Positions 8,480 to 8,520 of a stretch of DNA of 8,520 nucleotides are shown here, one piece after another. Position numbers and translations under genes: made by a program. The stretch comes from Ktedonobacter racemifer. Its GTDB lineage: Bacteria; Chloroflexota; DTOL01; JACQYG01. The stretch lies in contig DYIS01000014.1 of the NCBI GenBank assembly GCA_020723545.1, forward strand, positions 11,484 to 20,003, given 5' to 3'. Numbering within the stretch: the stretch's first letter is position 1; every line of letters begins with the position of its first letter. The notes under the pieces were generated by a model. It had not been told where the DNA came from. It did no database searches and was given only the letters and a program-made list of their open reading frames with translations.

Positions 8480-8482
8480 TGA
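8480..8482 (+). other. TGA stop or frameshift site near the end of the polymerase gene
   Basis: Codon 836, after ERPFSSLGEL. In this family the region leads into Leu-x-Arg-Arg/Lys and a further 150 or more residues, so the protein is not finished. Reading through in frame gives KTPRAGGISTL. Shifting by -1 gives LKNPSCRGNQHLDN, also open to the window end. Both are only loosely family-like. An A5C4 run directly follows (8482-8490), a common place for an indel or sequencing error. The window ends too soon to decide. Confidence 0.6.
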
Positions 8483-8520
8483 AAAACCCCTCGTGCAGGG
8501 GGAATCAGCACCTTGACAAC

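Larger units (their letters stand above)
5975..8520 (+). pseudogene. DnaE-type DNA polymerase III alpha subunit (ImuC/DnaE2-like), interrupted by stop codons
   Basis: C-family DNA polymerase read in one frame from the ATG at 5975 and cut by the window end. Residues are numbered counting stops. The PHP domain (about 1-238) shows HLHVHSNYSLLDGA with His6, His8 and Asp15, then LTDHDALYGAVEF (Asp39, His40), Glu65 and NNVHY (His189). The palm has WSPRGSASGSLACYCLGIT and PPDIDLDL, which supplies the aspartate pair Asp379/Asp381. The third catalytic aspartate is Asp530 in LIKIDLLGIKALTVL. Fingers motifs include ISLYRPGPLQGGLKDAF, YGVVLYQEQVLRIA and GFGFCKAHAASYAVVAYRSAYLKA. In-frame TAA (codon 239), TAG (codon 395) and TGA (codon 836) break it. 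Pieces of 238, 155 and 440 codons are left, and none contains all the catalytic residues. The compact PHP domain, NNVHY and CSRRRDEVI resemble the ImuC/DnaE2-like branch more than E. coli DnaE. The replicative dnaE is probably elsewhere. Alternatives are assembly error, stop readthrough or a split protein. Family identity is firm; pseudogene status is moderately sure. Confidence 0.8.

Overview
The window is a high-GC (roughly 60% or more, by eye) bacterial segment with every recognisable gene on the + strand. It holds the distal half of a respiratory complex I (nuo) operon, followed closely by a damaged gene for a DnaE-type DNA polymerase. The organism is not identifiable with confidence. The short operon spacing and the ImuC/DnaE2-like polymerase would fit a Chloroflexota-like or other deep-branching environmental bacterium, but this is only an impression.

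Layout. Bases 1-110 are the C-terminal end of nuoI. They are followed by nuoJ (114-620), nuoK (622-924), nuoL (933-2852), nuoM (2857-4419) and nuoN (4451-5911), with gaps of 3, 1, 8, 4 and 31 bases, so this is clearly one transcription unit. All key proton-channel charges are present: the TM5 Glu and TM7 Lys of NuoL, NuoM and NuoN, the TM12 Lys/Glu/Lys, the NuoK Glu36/Glu72 pair and the NuoJ TM3 Tyr. The membrane arm is therefore expected to be functional. Together these proteins form the proton-pumping membrane arm. NuoI belongs to the peripheral arm, which carries electrons to quinone.

A 63-base gap (5912-5974) without a visible terminator leads into the polymerase gene. From 5975 to the window end a single reading frame encodes an N-terminal PHP domain, the palm with all three catalytic aspartates, and the fingers region. 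That frame is broken by TAA (6689-6691), TAG (7157-7159) and TGA (8480-8482). The first two stops fall where the family usually has tyrosine and are one substitution from a Tyr codon. The third could instead mark a -1 frameshift at an A5C4 run. No frameshift is seen between the first and second stops or between the second and third. The simplest reading is a young pseudogene, or sequence error in a draft assembly. A split or re-initiated polymerase is a less likely alternative. This broken polymerase is the one unusual thing in the window; I see no mobile element, CRISPR array, RNA gene or new defence-like system.
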